DNA of 64,000 bases, taken from contig MNCI01010025.1 of NCBI GenBank assembly GCA_015680685.1, forward strand, positions 438,860-502,859. Reading direction: 5' to 3'. The DNA is from Gnetum montanum (lineage: Eukaryota; Streptophyta; Gnetopsida; Gnetales; Gnetaceae). Positions 19,447-31,332 of this stretch are shown piece after piece (position 1 is the stretch's first letter; each line of letters starts with the position of its first letter). The notes under the pieces are model-generated. The model ran no database searches, was not told the DNA's origin, and saw only the letters and a program-made list of their open reading frames with translations. The translations under genes were made by a program, and so were the position numbers.

Positions 19447-22400
19447 ATGGCTCTCTGCAGCAGCCATGCAGCTTCCTTATTAATGTTTCTCATAATTTCC
19501 TGTCTGCTTCTGCTTTTCTCTGTAACCTCATCAAATGCAGCCTCTCTGCGATCATCTCCCTTTCTCGCAGATTTTGAGTATGATTATTTATGATTAAGAA
19601 AATTCTCTGATCTGCTGCAATAAAGTAGTGTTATGTATGTGATTTTAGTTGGTCAGTACTTATACAGGCATGCATGCATGCGTGCATGGATATGGTGGGT
19701 GGGTTTCAGAGATGATGCAGAGGACGGCGACGATAACAATCGTTATAAGTATTTATCTGACCAAAGTCATGGACAGCAGCAGCCACAGCAGGTTCAGCTT
19801 GACACAAGTAACAGTTATATCCAATCGTGAGTATTGTTCTGAAATAATAGTTTGTTTGTAAAAGTTTACACTGTCCATATTCTTGTGAATGGTGTTCTAA
19901 TCTATTGCTGGAATTCCCTATTTCGTGAAGCTGTTCGTATATAGGAAAATCTGGGTATTTTACCTGTATACAGGTAGTTTGTGCGGTTGTTTTCCTTAAA
20001 AATAAATTTTATAATATAGTCTGATTTTGAATTTCTAATTGATATTACTGTGATTATGAATTTGTTTGTTTACATTTTTGTAATTTTTTTATAGATGTCA
20101 AACTCTACGGTATAATCTCATGATTGGCATAGTGGTTGTCATGATTTTGATTTTGAATTATTTTGTGGTATTTCATCTGCTGCAGCAACATAGCATAGCA
20201 TTAAATGCTCACCCGTTTTCTCTTGCATTTTTCGTTAATATATACTCCTATTCTACTCTTCTTCTTACCTGTAAAGCGGTAACTGTTTCTGTTTTGTGTT
20301 TTCACGAACTGACTGAAAATGGCTTCCAGTAACGGTTTTTATTTGAGTTGTGGATTCGAGTTATCCCGGAGGGGAATAAAATCAAAGAACAAATATATGG
20401 GAGAAAATTTCTATTCTTTTTATCCACGTCACCGCAAGAAAATATGGAATCACCCTGATAATTAGAGTATGCATGCATGTTTAGAAGAATTATTAGATTG
20501 TGTTTCTCTAGTATACCGAATCGAACTGTTCGTCCAGTGGCACCATCAACGTAACATGCAGTAGTTATTCTCTGAGAATTATTTAAAATTGTGGACCGCA
20601 AGTCCGCGACGACTGAATTAATATCATAATAAAAGAGTTCATACTTACCAACCAAATCAAACCAAACGATGGTTTGGTGTGATGTGATGATAGTTGGATG
20701 TGACAGATACACCAGAAAATTTACAATACCCACGCTCATTCAGATTTGACAGAACCACAAAATTTATATATTGTATTATGGCACCTGTATTTTTAGGAAT
20801 AATCATTGTTTACAAGTAATTCGTGCTAACATTATTAGCATATATTATTCTTATTCTGATGCCACGCAGGAAGTTTTTCATGGGAGTAAGGGAGACCTAC
20901 TCTGCCAGACAAAAAGGAGGCGGCGTGCAGTTAACCGTGGGGAAACACCTGGTTAAAAATTAATTTCCATACAATACCATACCATTCCATACCTTCTGCA
21001 TTTTTTAATGAATTTTTGCCCTTTTTGAAGTTTATTGCTTCATGCATGATTGTACGGGTGGTAGTATTTTAATAATACATACAAACAAGAAGTAAGTAGG
21101 AGGTTACGTTTGTTGGTTGGTAAGGACAGGTGACACTTGACAACGGTATTGTGCGACTGTCCATATCAAATCCAGGAGGAACACTTGTGCAGATTCAGGC
21201 TTACGGATTAAACAATTTCCTCTCCCAGGCAAGAGACATCAGAGGCCGAGGGTACTACACTGAAAGTATTATTATTATTGTTTAGTCCTGGACCTTAATA
21301 AAATCTTGAATTTCAGTTTTATGATTATTTTTAACATTGATATCTGTATTTATGAATATTGTCGTTCGTGAATGTATGATTAGATAAAAAGGTCCATGAT
21401 TTTCTACTTATGATGTCGCAGTTATTGGGATGTTAATTTCCGAACAAGAGATGGCTCCATGACATTCAGTGAGAGGTGCAGCCATTTGTAAATCAATTGA
21501 AATGTTTTTTTTTTAATAATAAAAAAATGTAATTGAGAACTTAAACGAAAGCATATTCAGTTGTGTTGCAAGATGATAATGATGATAATATTGGATGTCG
21601 TGTTTTATGAATTATGATATAAAAACAGGTTGGAGGGTACGAATTTCAAGGTCATCACACAGACGGCAGAAATTATGGAAGTGTCGTTTTCTAGACCTTG
21701 GAATTCAGGGCAGTCGGAATTTTCCATGAATGTCGACATAAGGTAACTTAACTATACCGCGACCTTTATCAACATTCAACTCATATGTGTGGCTGTGGTG
21801 GAATATAATATGTTATCGATTAATAATTAACCTAATTATTAACATAATCTTGAACTTGGACGACGACTATTAGGTACATCATGCTTCAAGGAAAGTCTGG
21901 ATTCTATGCCTATGCCATTTTTGACAGGCCTTTACGATTTCCAGCTCTAACTCTCGTTCAAAACCGAGTGGTTTTTAGATTGGATGAAAATAGGTAGGTG
22001 CGGTAGCATGAAATTCCGTCGCATGATTGTTTAACTAATAAACCTGTTATATATTTAAAACTTAGCGTCACTGTAATGGCATAGTCTTATTGTAATGCAT
22101 GTTGATGCTGAAATGGAAACATTTGCAAATGCGTTCTTGACTTTTATTATATTTTTTAAAAAAATTGTAAGCTATAATTTATAGCGTAGAATGGAATCAG
22201 TGATTTCATATAGCAGGCTTCTTCTCCAGCATCATAGAATTGTCTTAGCGTTAGGATGTTGCAGATTCAGGTACATGGCTATATCTGATACCAAGAGGGG
22301 ATTCATGCCAACCTATGAAGACAGAATTTTGAACAGCAGAACCCTCTTGTTTCCAGAGGCTGTTATAATTGGAAACCCCAGAGATCCTTACTTTGTTGGT

Positions 22401-25276
22401 CAGGTATGTAAAATGCGTGCAAGGCACCTGCAGCCAGCTGCGTTATTTAATTTGGCCATTTTTCTGAAAAGTCCAGCTGCCCGGCTCTACACAGACAAAA
22501 CCAAATTTTGGAAGTGTTAAAAAATTCCAATTTGTTTGCTCAACTCTATTTATACTTTTAAACGAGGATAATTTTAGTAAGGTGAAAGAATCCAATAATG
22601 AATTTATCGTTTGAGGTAGAATCAATGCTTTATACGAATTTTGGTGTGAGTGATTGACAGGTGGATGACAAATACCAATATTCGTTGAATAACAACGACA
22701 GCAACGTGTATGGATGGATTACTAGGGATCCTCTGGTTGGATTCTGGGTCATATACCCCAGCAAAGAATTTCAAAATGGAGGACCTACAAAACAAGATTT
22801 GACCCTGCATACAGGCCCTACTTGCCTTGGTGTATGCATGCATGTCCATTTATTCCTTGAAATCTTGATTCAACTACGATTTTACTTAGTAACGCTCGAC
22901 TTTATTTATTTATTTGTCAGACATACATACATTATGGTTCCTAATAAATATTTTGCCGGTCTTTATCAAAAATATTAGATGTTCCACAGCACCCATTATA
23001 TCGGAAACGCTGCAGGCGTTAATTTGAATAAGAATGCAGCTTGGACAAAGGTGTTTGGGCCACTTTTTATCTACATAAACAACGTGCCAAATGCCGACAG
23101 CCCTGTCCCGGTTTGGGAGGATGCCAAGAAACAGGTAACGCTTTAACTAAAATAATATCACCAGTATTTACTTGGGATTAATAACATGTTTACTGTTATG
23201 GTGCAAATTTATGGCACAGAGTGTAAGTGAATCCCAAAATTGGCCATATTCATTTCCAGCAGCAAAACAATTTGTCAAGAAAGATTACCGTTGTACAGTT
23301 TCAGGAAGACTGATCGTCAAGGATAGGTAATGTTACTATTATTTCGCTCATTTCTTCGTCGAAACAACTCTCTTCTATAAACATATAATTTGAAAGACTA
23401 AAGTTAAACGCATGAATTGAAATTTCTAATTGTTAAGTCTTCTTATCATGTGTACCACCTACAAACTTTTCCTTATAAAAGAGTTACTAAGATTGATATT
23501 TTCTGGTTACATTTAACATCTAGAAAGTTCTTCCTAATGGAAGAGTTAGATTTAATTTTTCTTAATAACATCTACCATTTAGGGTAGCATTTACAGTTTT
23601 GCTGCATGTAGTGGAGTTTAAGGAAGATACCAACCCAAGCATCTAAATTGCTTACTTTTTAATAACGACAAAACTAAAGTTTTCCAAAACAACATTAAGC
23701 TGACATTAACGCTCTGAATAACATTACTTCTCTCTGTCTTCGTTCAATGAGTAGATATGTTTCACCAAGCGATATCCCTGCAACGGGTGCCTACATAGGT
23801 CTAGCTTCCCCGGGAAAACCTGGATCATGGCAAAGAGATGGCAAGGTAATTTCTCCAATACTTTTTAAGGAATATTTGTCATTACATTTTTTTTCAGAAA
23901 AGATATGTTTTATCCTAATCTTTCCCTTTTTCGTAAAGATGTATTTTAACGACAAATGATAAAATAAAATGTTTCAGGGTTATCAGTTTTGGTCAAAAGC
24001 AGATGAACAGGGTAACTTTCAAATCGTTAATGTTGTACCTGGAACTTACAATATTTATGGATGGGTGCCTGGCTTTATTGGGGATTACATGCATACAGCT
24101 ACAATTAATTTATCGCTAGGTTCATCTTTATATTTATTGTTGTTTTCGATTTTTTTAGTCAACGATGATTTACCTGCCGTTTGAATGTCTTTTTTTTTTC
24201 TGTTCTAATATGCACCTTTTGTTTCCTGAAATTTTTCTCTTTAAACCTTTGTGAAGGTTCAACAGTCAATCTTCAAAATTTGATATACAATGCACCACGA
24301 ATGGGACGCACGTTGTGGGAGATAGGGATGCCCGATCGTTCGGCTGCAGAGTTTTTTATACCAGATGCCCGACCTGGATTAGTAAACAACATGTTTCTCA
24401 CCCAAGACAAGTAATAATTATTAACTAATTAATGCTTACATTAGCCAAAATAAATATAGTCAGGCAGATATGAATTAGCTAAGAATCACTCATTGTCGTT
24501 GCTATTTAGCATCTATTATGCTTTGAATTATGATGCTTGAAACCGATTTCAATGCTTTTATTTTATTTTGCATGTAACCTTATATGTTGGGTGGCAGATA
24601 CCGTCAATATGGTCTTTGGGATAGGTATACAGATTTGTATCCGAAGCATGATCTTGTTTATAATATTGGGGCCAGCGACTACAGGAAAGATTGGTTTTTT
24701 GAACATGTTCCAAGGTATTGTCATTTATACTTATATTGCACAATGCGTTTTCCATGCTCCCCAAAACATAATGCACCTACCAGCCGTTTGTTTGATCGTT
24801 TATAATATGAGGCTGTTATTTCTATTTGTGTAGGAGGATGTCTAACGGAGCTTATCAGCCAACCTCATGGACAATAAAATTTCCCATTCATGAAGTAAAT
24901 GCTACTAATTCTTATGTATTACAGATTGCACTAGCAAGTCAAACGTATTCACATTTACAGGTAAAAGCAAATATGCTCATCTCTTTCTCCTTTCACCCTT
25001 TGATCATTTTGCCTTATCACTGGTATAAGCTAATTCCTTTATTTTAAGGTACGCATTAATGATGACATCCATCCTACTTATGAAACAAAGCTAGAAGGGA
25101 GAGATAGCAGTATACCAAGGCATGGCATACATGGTGTTTATCAATTATTAACCATCAAAGTGCAATCCAATAAATTACAAGGTGGACAAAATAATTCAAT
25201 ACATCTTTCAACTATACTTTCACTTGGACCATTGCATGGTCATATGTATGATTACATTAGATTGGAGGAATTTTAA
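19447..25276 (+). CDS. Rhamnogalacturonan endolyase, polysaccharide lyase family 4 (17 exons)
   Basis: It cleaves the rhamnogalacturonan-I backbone of pectin by beta-elimination in the cell wall. Exons by my model: 19447-19577, 19710-19826, 20870-20951, 21130-21251, 21422-21475, 21629-21742, 21874-21993, 22271-22403, 22661-22831, 22979-23134, 23220-23326, 23755-23845, 23978-24119, 24257-24410, 24598-24714, 24834-24960, 25049-25276. All introns are GT-AG and all phases agree: 2166 coding bases, 721 residues, TAA stop. Residues 1-30 form a signal peptide (SLLMFLIISCLLLLFSV). A Gln- and Asp-rich linker (about 44-85) is odd for the family. The catalytic beta-sandwich is about 110-400 (VTLDNGIVRLS, GYWDVNFR, YMAISDTKRGFMP, GWITRDPLVGFW, MFHSTHYIG). 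The FnIII-like domain is about 425-515 (GNFQIVNVVPGTYNIYGWVP). The CBM-like C-terminal domain runs from about 530 to the end (MYDYIRLEEF). No frameshift or stop was found, so it is likely functional. Plant paralogues act in wall remodelling, ripening and growth. Confidence 0.93.
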
Positions 25277-26590
25277 AGTAGAAGGAAACATATTCTTAAA
25301 ATCATTTAAAGCTATAATATGGCAATTTTCTAAATATTAAAGGAATAGATTATGTTATCATCAAATTGCCCAACAATGAAATCATCACCTTTATTGAAGT
25401 TTACCATGTTCCCAACCTTTCCGGTCATTTCCTCTTTACTTGGACAAATGGTTAGAAGAGGCGTCAATGTTAATTTCATTGATGACATGGGTAAATCCTA
25501 AAAGGGACTAAATAATTAGAATTATAGCCTTTAGTAATAGAATTTACAGTCTATACTTTGATTATTTTAAAAAGGCAAATTTATCATCAACATGAACTAT
25601 ACAACCTCAAATAAACCAAACATATAAGTAGCAATTTTAGAAATCAAACAAAGCATAAACTCAAAACACATAGAGATGGTAGAGCTTAAGGAAGAACTAA
25701 AATTATGGCACAAAGAATATGATTGTACTTTATTCTCTAATATATTGAAAAAATGACAACTAAAAAATTGGGCTAAAAATCAAAGAAATTCCTCAAAACA
25801 AATGTGAAATATGCATTCCAAGTAAACAAACCAATTCTCCTTATCCAACACCAATGCAAAGAGAGAAAAAGCCACTTGAACTTATTCATATTCCTTGGTA
25901 ATGACTTCATAACAACATGTGGATGTTATGATCCAAAAGAATAAAAGTGGTACTCATTAAGAGATGTAATTTTTCTTAAAATAAATTTGGGAGAATTGAT
26001 CTTTAGCAAGACAATCAAAAAAATAGATAACTAGCTCATCCTAAAATCATGGATTCAAGGAGACCATCCTTAAACACAAATGCTAGATATAAATTTGGAA
26101 AGGAGGACAACTAGATTAAGTTTCATTACTTACATGGCATACTTAGCCCTAATCCAAGAACTGTAAAACATTGAGGGAGCCTTGAAGATTAAATCTTAGA
26201 AAAATGTCATGGATAGTGGATATGAAGATATCATGAAAAGTAAGATCTCAAAATTAGTTGACAAACCAAAATGGAAAAGGTTGATTGATTGCATATTATT
26301 GTATCAAACCAAATAAAATGCAAAAGAAGAGATAATCCAACATAAGGCAAGATTGGTGATGAGAGGTTTCAAACAAAAAAAAGAAAAAAAAATAAAAACA
26401 TACAACACACATACACACACTAAATTTTAAGAAGAGGTTTGACCAAATCTTAATCCGTGGATGGATAATGTAATTATGTTAGAAGTTGATGTTAAGTTTG
26501 TGATCATTGTCTTCTCACCTTGAGTTAGTGAAATCAAAATGAAACTCCTAGTAATGAATATGATTAAAAATGAAACTTAAGTGTAAGTCT
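25277..26590 (+). pseudogene. Decayed Ty1/copia pol fragment
   Basis: Frame-shifted plus-strand reading gives VYHVPNLS followed by GQMVRRGVNVNF (the end of the protease/pre-integrase region). About 25.70 kb has LWHKEYD (the LWHxRxGH motif) and about 25.81 kb KCEICIPSKQT (integrase zinc-binding Cys pair). At 26341-26376 HKARLVMRGFKQ marks the start of copia reverse transcriptase. Integrase core and most reverse transcriptase are lost. It begins within about 100 bases of the lyase stop codon and runs up to the left LTR of element C. Confidence 0.7.
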
Positions 26591-27330
26591 TGGAACAACC
26601 AAAAATATTAGTGGTTGGAATCATCGAGGGATCAATGGATGCACAACCTTAACCCCATCTCTGCATGAGGGCCTTGCTAGAAATGGAGGCAAAGTGCCCT
26701 AAATGGTCTTGTTGATCGAATAGGGACTTTGCTAGTTGCAACTTGGGTAGTGGGTTTAACTTAGGGGTGGTGTGGTTAGCCAAAATGCAAATGCAAGCAA
26801 CATGAAACAATGCTAAGTTTCAAAGCAATGTTTCTTGGTGCTAAGTGTAGAGTGTAACCACAGAATGGAGGTGAGCATACCCAAGGGTTTCAACCAAAAT
26901 CAGGGTTTCAACCCATGAAGACTACTACCCAATCATAGTACAATGTGATGACTTCTGAAAAAATGCAAAAATATGCATGAAAATTCTAGAAACGGGAGAG
27001 AAATGGAACACTACCTCAAATGAGAGTGTAGTGAACTCCAAAAGTGTCTTAGAAGGTACATAGTGTATAATAGGCACAGTGAGAACATCGTCACATTCTC
27101 AGTGGTGTCGAGCCATGAAGTTTGACACTCACCGTGATGAACCATGCTTGCTGAGTTGGCCATTATGGTGTATTGTGGGCTATGGTGTTCTACGAGGCTA
27201 TAGTGGGGCTATAGTGGATTGTAGAATGTAGCTTTGCAGCTCTACCTCTCTGCAAATGCATCTGGGTCTCGTTCGCCCAAAGATGCTCAATGTTGAATGC
27301 CAAATGGCATGTGCCAAAAATGCTCACATC

Positions 27331-27518
27331 CAAGGAATGCCAATCATTTGAGAATGCCAACCATTTGAGAATGCCAACTTCCTAGGAATGCCAACCATTT
27401 GAGAACACCAACTACCTAGGAATGCCAATTGTCTAGGAATTCCAACCACATGGGAATGCCAACTACTTGGGAATGTCAATTGCTTGGGAATGTTAACCAC
27501 ATGGGAATGTCAATCATT
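27331..27518. repeat. 17-base tandem array in element C left LTR
   Basis: Eleven degenerate units near GGAATGCCAACCACTTG. The same number of units occurs in the partner LTR (54795-54985). Confidence 0.88.
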
Positions 27519-27540
27519 AAAACGTTGGAGGTTCAGGGGT

Positions 27541-27547
27541 ATTTATA
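27541..27547 (-). promoter_or_regulatory. TATA box of element C left LTR
   Basis: TATAAAT on the minus strand in the shared context CTAACCCTAGCCT...ACCCC. The right LTR has it at 55005-55011. Confidence 0.65.
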
Positions 27548-27863
27548 AGGCTAGGGTTAGTGTAAAACATGGATCAAGTGCCATGTGGCAGTGCGGTAGG
27601 TGGGACTACAAGAAAAATTCAAAACGTTTCCTAAGTTCAGAGGTGACCATAAAAGTTCAAAAAAAATTCTAACTTTGGTTGCTACACTTACCCCTTGTTA
27701 TGCACAAGATGTGTAACTCAACATTTAGAAAAAAATTTGCAAAACTGGTAGTTGGAGCTAACTATACTCAACACTTAGAAAAATTTGGGAAAAATGCCAC
27801 CAATTTGACACTTAGCCAAATTTGCAATTGAGATGCTAAGACATGAAATTTTGTGGTGTTTCA

Positions 27864-27880
27864 ATGGTCCCTCATTGTTG
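27864..27880 (-). other. Element C polypurine tract
   Basis: On the minus strand CATCAACAATGAGGGACCAT leads directly into the LTR start, similar to the tract of element A. Confidence 0.6.
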
Positions 27881-29215
27881 ATGTCTAGAGGAGTGGCCCA
27901 AGAGATGTCAATAGAGAATTACAAAACACCATAGTAGATGTGGCACCAACATCACTTGTTGGTACAAGATCAAGTGTCATTCCACCATGTTCAAGAGTGC
28001 TATAGATAAGGGTGTGTAGGAGCAAAGTGTGTAGGCAATGTGCTAGGAAGATAAAATGCAAGAAGAGGAAATAAAATGCAAATAGTGTATCTTGATGCAA
28101 GATGTGAAGTCAACACAGCTGATGATGACCATGGCATGAAGTGGCTTGCCTCTAAAATGTTGACCTGTCATCGAAGTGCTCATGGGAGAGTCAAAGTTGA
28201 TCCAAGGTTTGGATGGTTGTGAAGCTAAAACATTATCAATTTTCTTGGGGATGTGCTTTTCCCCATTTTCCTTTTTTCTTTTTTTTCTCTAAGGCAAACC
28301 CCCATTGGGTTTCGCTTACTATTGAATGCTAACTACAAGGTGTGGACCATCAAGTAGATGGGCTTTACTTTGATGCAACTATGTCACATCTATAGGATAG
28401 GTATTTCCTACCTAGGATGAGTTGAATTACATCTACTTGGGCCTTGACTACCCAATAGAGACTCCCCATGGGATGAGTTGTGTTATGTTCATCTTGGGTT
28501 CTATGGTTGATGTGAAGAGAATGCCATATGCATCATAGCACATATGCATCAGAGGGATGTGCAATCATGAGTATGCGGGGGATGAGAGGCTATTAGGATG
28601 AAGGGGTGGATGTACATAGGTTGTAATAGCCTAAGGGGGATGTGCACTCTTAAGTGGCTTAACTAGTCCAATCATGTAAATTAGAGCAATGTGATGAATT
28701 GTTGTTGTGATGAGATACATTTTTGCATGACCACCTCTAGGGATTCATCCTACAAACACAACTTTGAGAAGACAAGAAAACTACAAAATGTGAAATGAAA
28801 GTGCAAATTCCAGATGTGAAGATGCTGCAAGTGCTGGATGCAAACATTTTGCAAATGCATCAAATTTTGTGCTAATTGCAAGTGCTCAGGGTGCTAGTGA
28901 AAGTGCCAAGGTGATGGTGCTATGAGTCCTCTGAAGGTCACACTAATGGTAAGTGCTTCAAATATTAGTAAAATGGTTAGAGGGGATGATGCTGCAAGTT
29001 CCCCAAGGGTTTCACAAATGGCAGGAGCTCTAATAGATCAGCAACATGCTAGTTGAATTTCATGACCCAAGGATTTCTTACCTTTCTCGTGTGAGGTGTG
29101 ATGCTGCATGTATAATTATGCTATGTGCCTACAAGATTATGCAAAAATAAACTAGAAAAACAACATCAAGTAGCACCTACCATAAATAGAGTTAAAATGC
29201 ACAAATGAAAGGAAA
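27881..29215 (-). other. Element C 3' untranslated region
   Basis: No coding similarity was seen. Part of it (about 29.1-29.2 kb) matches element A downstream of its protease, supporting a common structure. Pol is absent. Confidence 0.5.
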
Positions 29216-29224
29216 ACAATATGA

Positions 29225-29365
29225 AGAGTCAGAGTTTTAGGCCATTCCAAGCTACAACTGTAGTTTAAGGCCATTTAAGGCTATCAAGTGTTGCTAGTTT
29301 TAGGCCATTTTAGGCCATCACTAGTTTAAGGCCATTGCTAGTTTAAGGCCATTTTGGGCCATGTA
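29225..29365 (-). repeat. TTAAACT-type motif cluster of element C
   Basis: On the minus strand there are about six copies near AATGGCCTTAAACTAGCA, at the same relative position (after protease) as in element A. Confidence 0.7.
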
Positions 29366-29799
29366 TTTTTTGTAGTTTTAGTTTTATGATTTTTATGCGT
29401 TTTTGATGTTTTTGAAATGAAATGTGTAAGCTAAGATGATGAATGAGTAAACAAAGTAGAAATGCATAAACAAAGAAAAGTAGTGTGTAAACTAGGCAAG
29501 AAGGTGAAATGTAAATGCATGAACAAATGCAATGCAAGAAAAAATCAAAAATGCATGGCTTGTGGAGGTAAGGGATAAGTAGGTGCTTAGCTCGTTTTTA
29601 GCCAAGGGAAAGTCTTGGTCATGTAGTTACTTCCTAATCAAGCATGGATTAGGGGGCATGCAAGGCTTAGGATCCTCTAGGAGGCTATTGGCTTCAATCA
29701 CTCATTCAAGTGTGTTAGCCTTAGGCATTGCATTTATTACTATAGGTGTACCATCAAGAAACTCCACCTTCAACACTAGCTCCATGTCTATGTTGTGGA

Positions 29800-30100
29800 T
29801 AGCTATAGGGGGGACGTTATCACTATGGATGATAACTTGGCCACCTTTATATGGAAGGTGGATTTATTAATGGATGGGAGAGGAGGTGACCTATAGTTGG
29901 GCTAGCCAAGGCCTACCTAGGATCAAGTTGAAGCTTGGCATATCCTCTGTGAAAGTGATTTCTATGTCAGTGGGGAATTTCTCTCCTACCACAAAGGCTA
30001 AGTTTATTGTACCCTTGATGGTGACATGTGATCTATTGAAGGATTTTAGACAAGTAGTTTTGGTTGGCCTAATTTCATTTGTCAAGCCTAACTTGTCAAT
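29800..30100 (-). pseudogene. Element C protease remnant
   Basis: The open stretch 30085-29891 contains TIKGTINLAFVVGEKFPTD, then DMPSFNLILGRPWLAQL, followed by SSPI. This is the same ILGRPWL block as element A. The catalytic Asp region just upstream is not well preserved. Confidence 0.75.
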
Positions 30101-31332
30101 GATGGAGTATAAGACTACGATTGGTGCTACACCATCATCGACATCTACTCTATAGATGGTGCACTACCCAACACATATGATAATGGATAGTTGACCTGTA
30201 GTGACCTCCCCTCATTCAGGGTTGACCTTGACTACATCATCATGAAATGCTAGGGATGCTAAAACTAATTCTTGTGGTGTAGGGGCCAACAATTGTTGCA
30301 TGGATGGTGTTCTTATCTACAGGGATGTCCTCCGTAATAGGAATGAAGGCCAACATCTAGGCCAATGCTTGGTAGTGAGTAGATGAGATCATGACTAAGT
30401 CATACAAGATCAACATTGTGTTCTCTTTATTGAGCATTTATTTCACTTGGTTTAATGTAACTACAGAGTCCTTGTTGTCGACCATTGTGTTGGTCTTGAC
30501 TTCCTTCATGTGGCCTGAGAGATGGATCTCTTGTGGAGGGAACTTAGGCTTAGGTTGCTTGGCCTACTTGGGGGTAGGAATCCTAGTGTTTGGTTGTTGC
30601 TTACTAGTTATGGCCTTTGCTTTGGCCATGGGGGTTGCAAGATGCCCGTTCATCCTCCTGTGTTGCCATTTGGTAGGCCTACTTGTGTTGTCAGTGGGGC
30701 TGGCCCTCAAAGGAGGAGAGGCTAAGATGTTGTCCACTGTTGGGCTTCAAGTAGGTGAGGGGCCATCATGTTGTGGCATCCTTATGTCAAATGTTGATTT
30801 AGGAGTTGTTGCAGGGCCAGCTTGTTGTGTCACCTTGATGATGAAAGGTCGCTTAGTGTTTATTGTTGCTACGTCATGCCTATTTAATGTCTTAGCATAT
30901 GGTTAGTTTGGTTGCTAGTTTAACATGTTAGTAGATAATTGTTGTGGAACCTTGATCACAAAGGGTTTTGTGAATGCCTAAGGTGGCACTTTGATAACAA
31001 AGGAGGGCCTTTTGGTTGTAGAGGCCGAGGGGATCCGTGCCTTGATGGGAGACATGTAGCTCAGAAAACATTGTTGCACAAGTTTAGACTTACCACCTAT
31101 GCTGATGGAGTTTATGACATAGGGGGCATTGTCTATGTTGGATTGGCTCACTACATCAAGCACTAGTTGGTCCCATTTTATCATTCTTTACAGATCATCT
31201 TGCAAAGCCAGACATTTGGTGGTAATGATAGTATTAGTCTAGCTTGAAATGTTATGGGACCGAGGGCTTGTTTAGTATTGCTAAGGTGGGGTTCCTTAGT
31301 AGTTTGTAGTACCTATCATGTTTTTGGTGGGT
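30101..31332 (-). pseudogene. Element C gag, C-terminal part
   Basis: The minus-strand reading is similar to the Thr/Pro-rich part of gag in element A, including repeated PFVIKVP and PSFVIKVPP blocks near 30.95-31.02 kb. The LTR of element B interrupts it at 31333. The many plus-strand open frames here are antisense shadows. Confidence 0.6.

Larger units (their letters stand above)
26591..27863 (-). repeat. Element C 3' LTR (left)
   Basis: Plus-strand ends TGGAACAACC and GGTGTTTCA; on the element strand it starts TGAAACACCAC. It contains a TATA box (minus strand, 27541-27547) and an array of eleven 17-base units. The left end could be a few bases further right, because GGAACAACC also fits the adjoining copia frame. 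Confidence 0.82.

Noticed and set aside
22191-22520. Open frame of 109 residues overlapping lyase exon 8
   Set aside because: It reads through intron sequence on both sides of exon 8 (22271-22403); only the middle part belongs to the lyase.
27331-27518. Possible CRISPR-like array (regular short repeats)
   Set aside because: The 17-base units are contiguous and degenerate with no unique spacers, and lie inside a plant retrotransposon LTR.
29583-31166. Several plus-strand open frames of 64-171 residues
   Set aside because: They are antisense to the gag-protease region of element C, where minus-strand protease motifs are clear.
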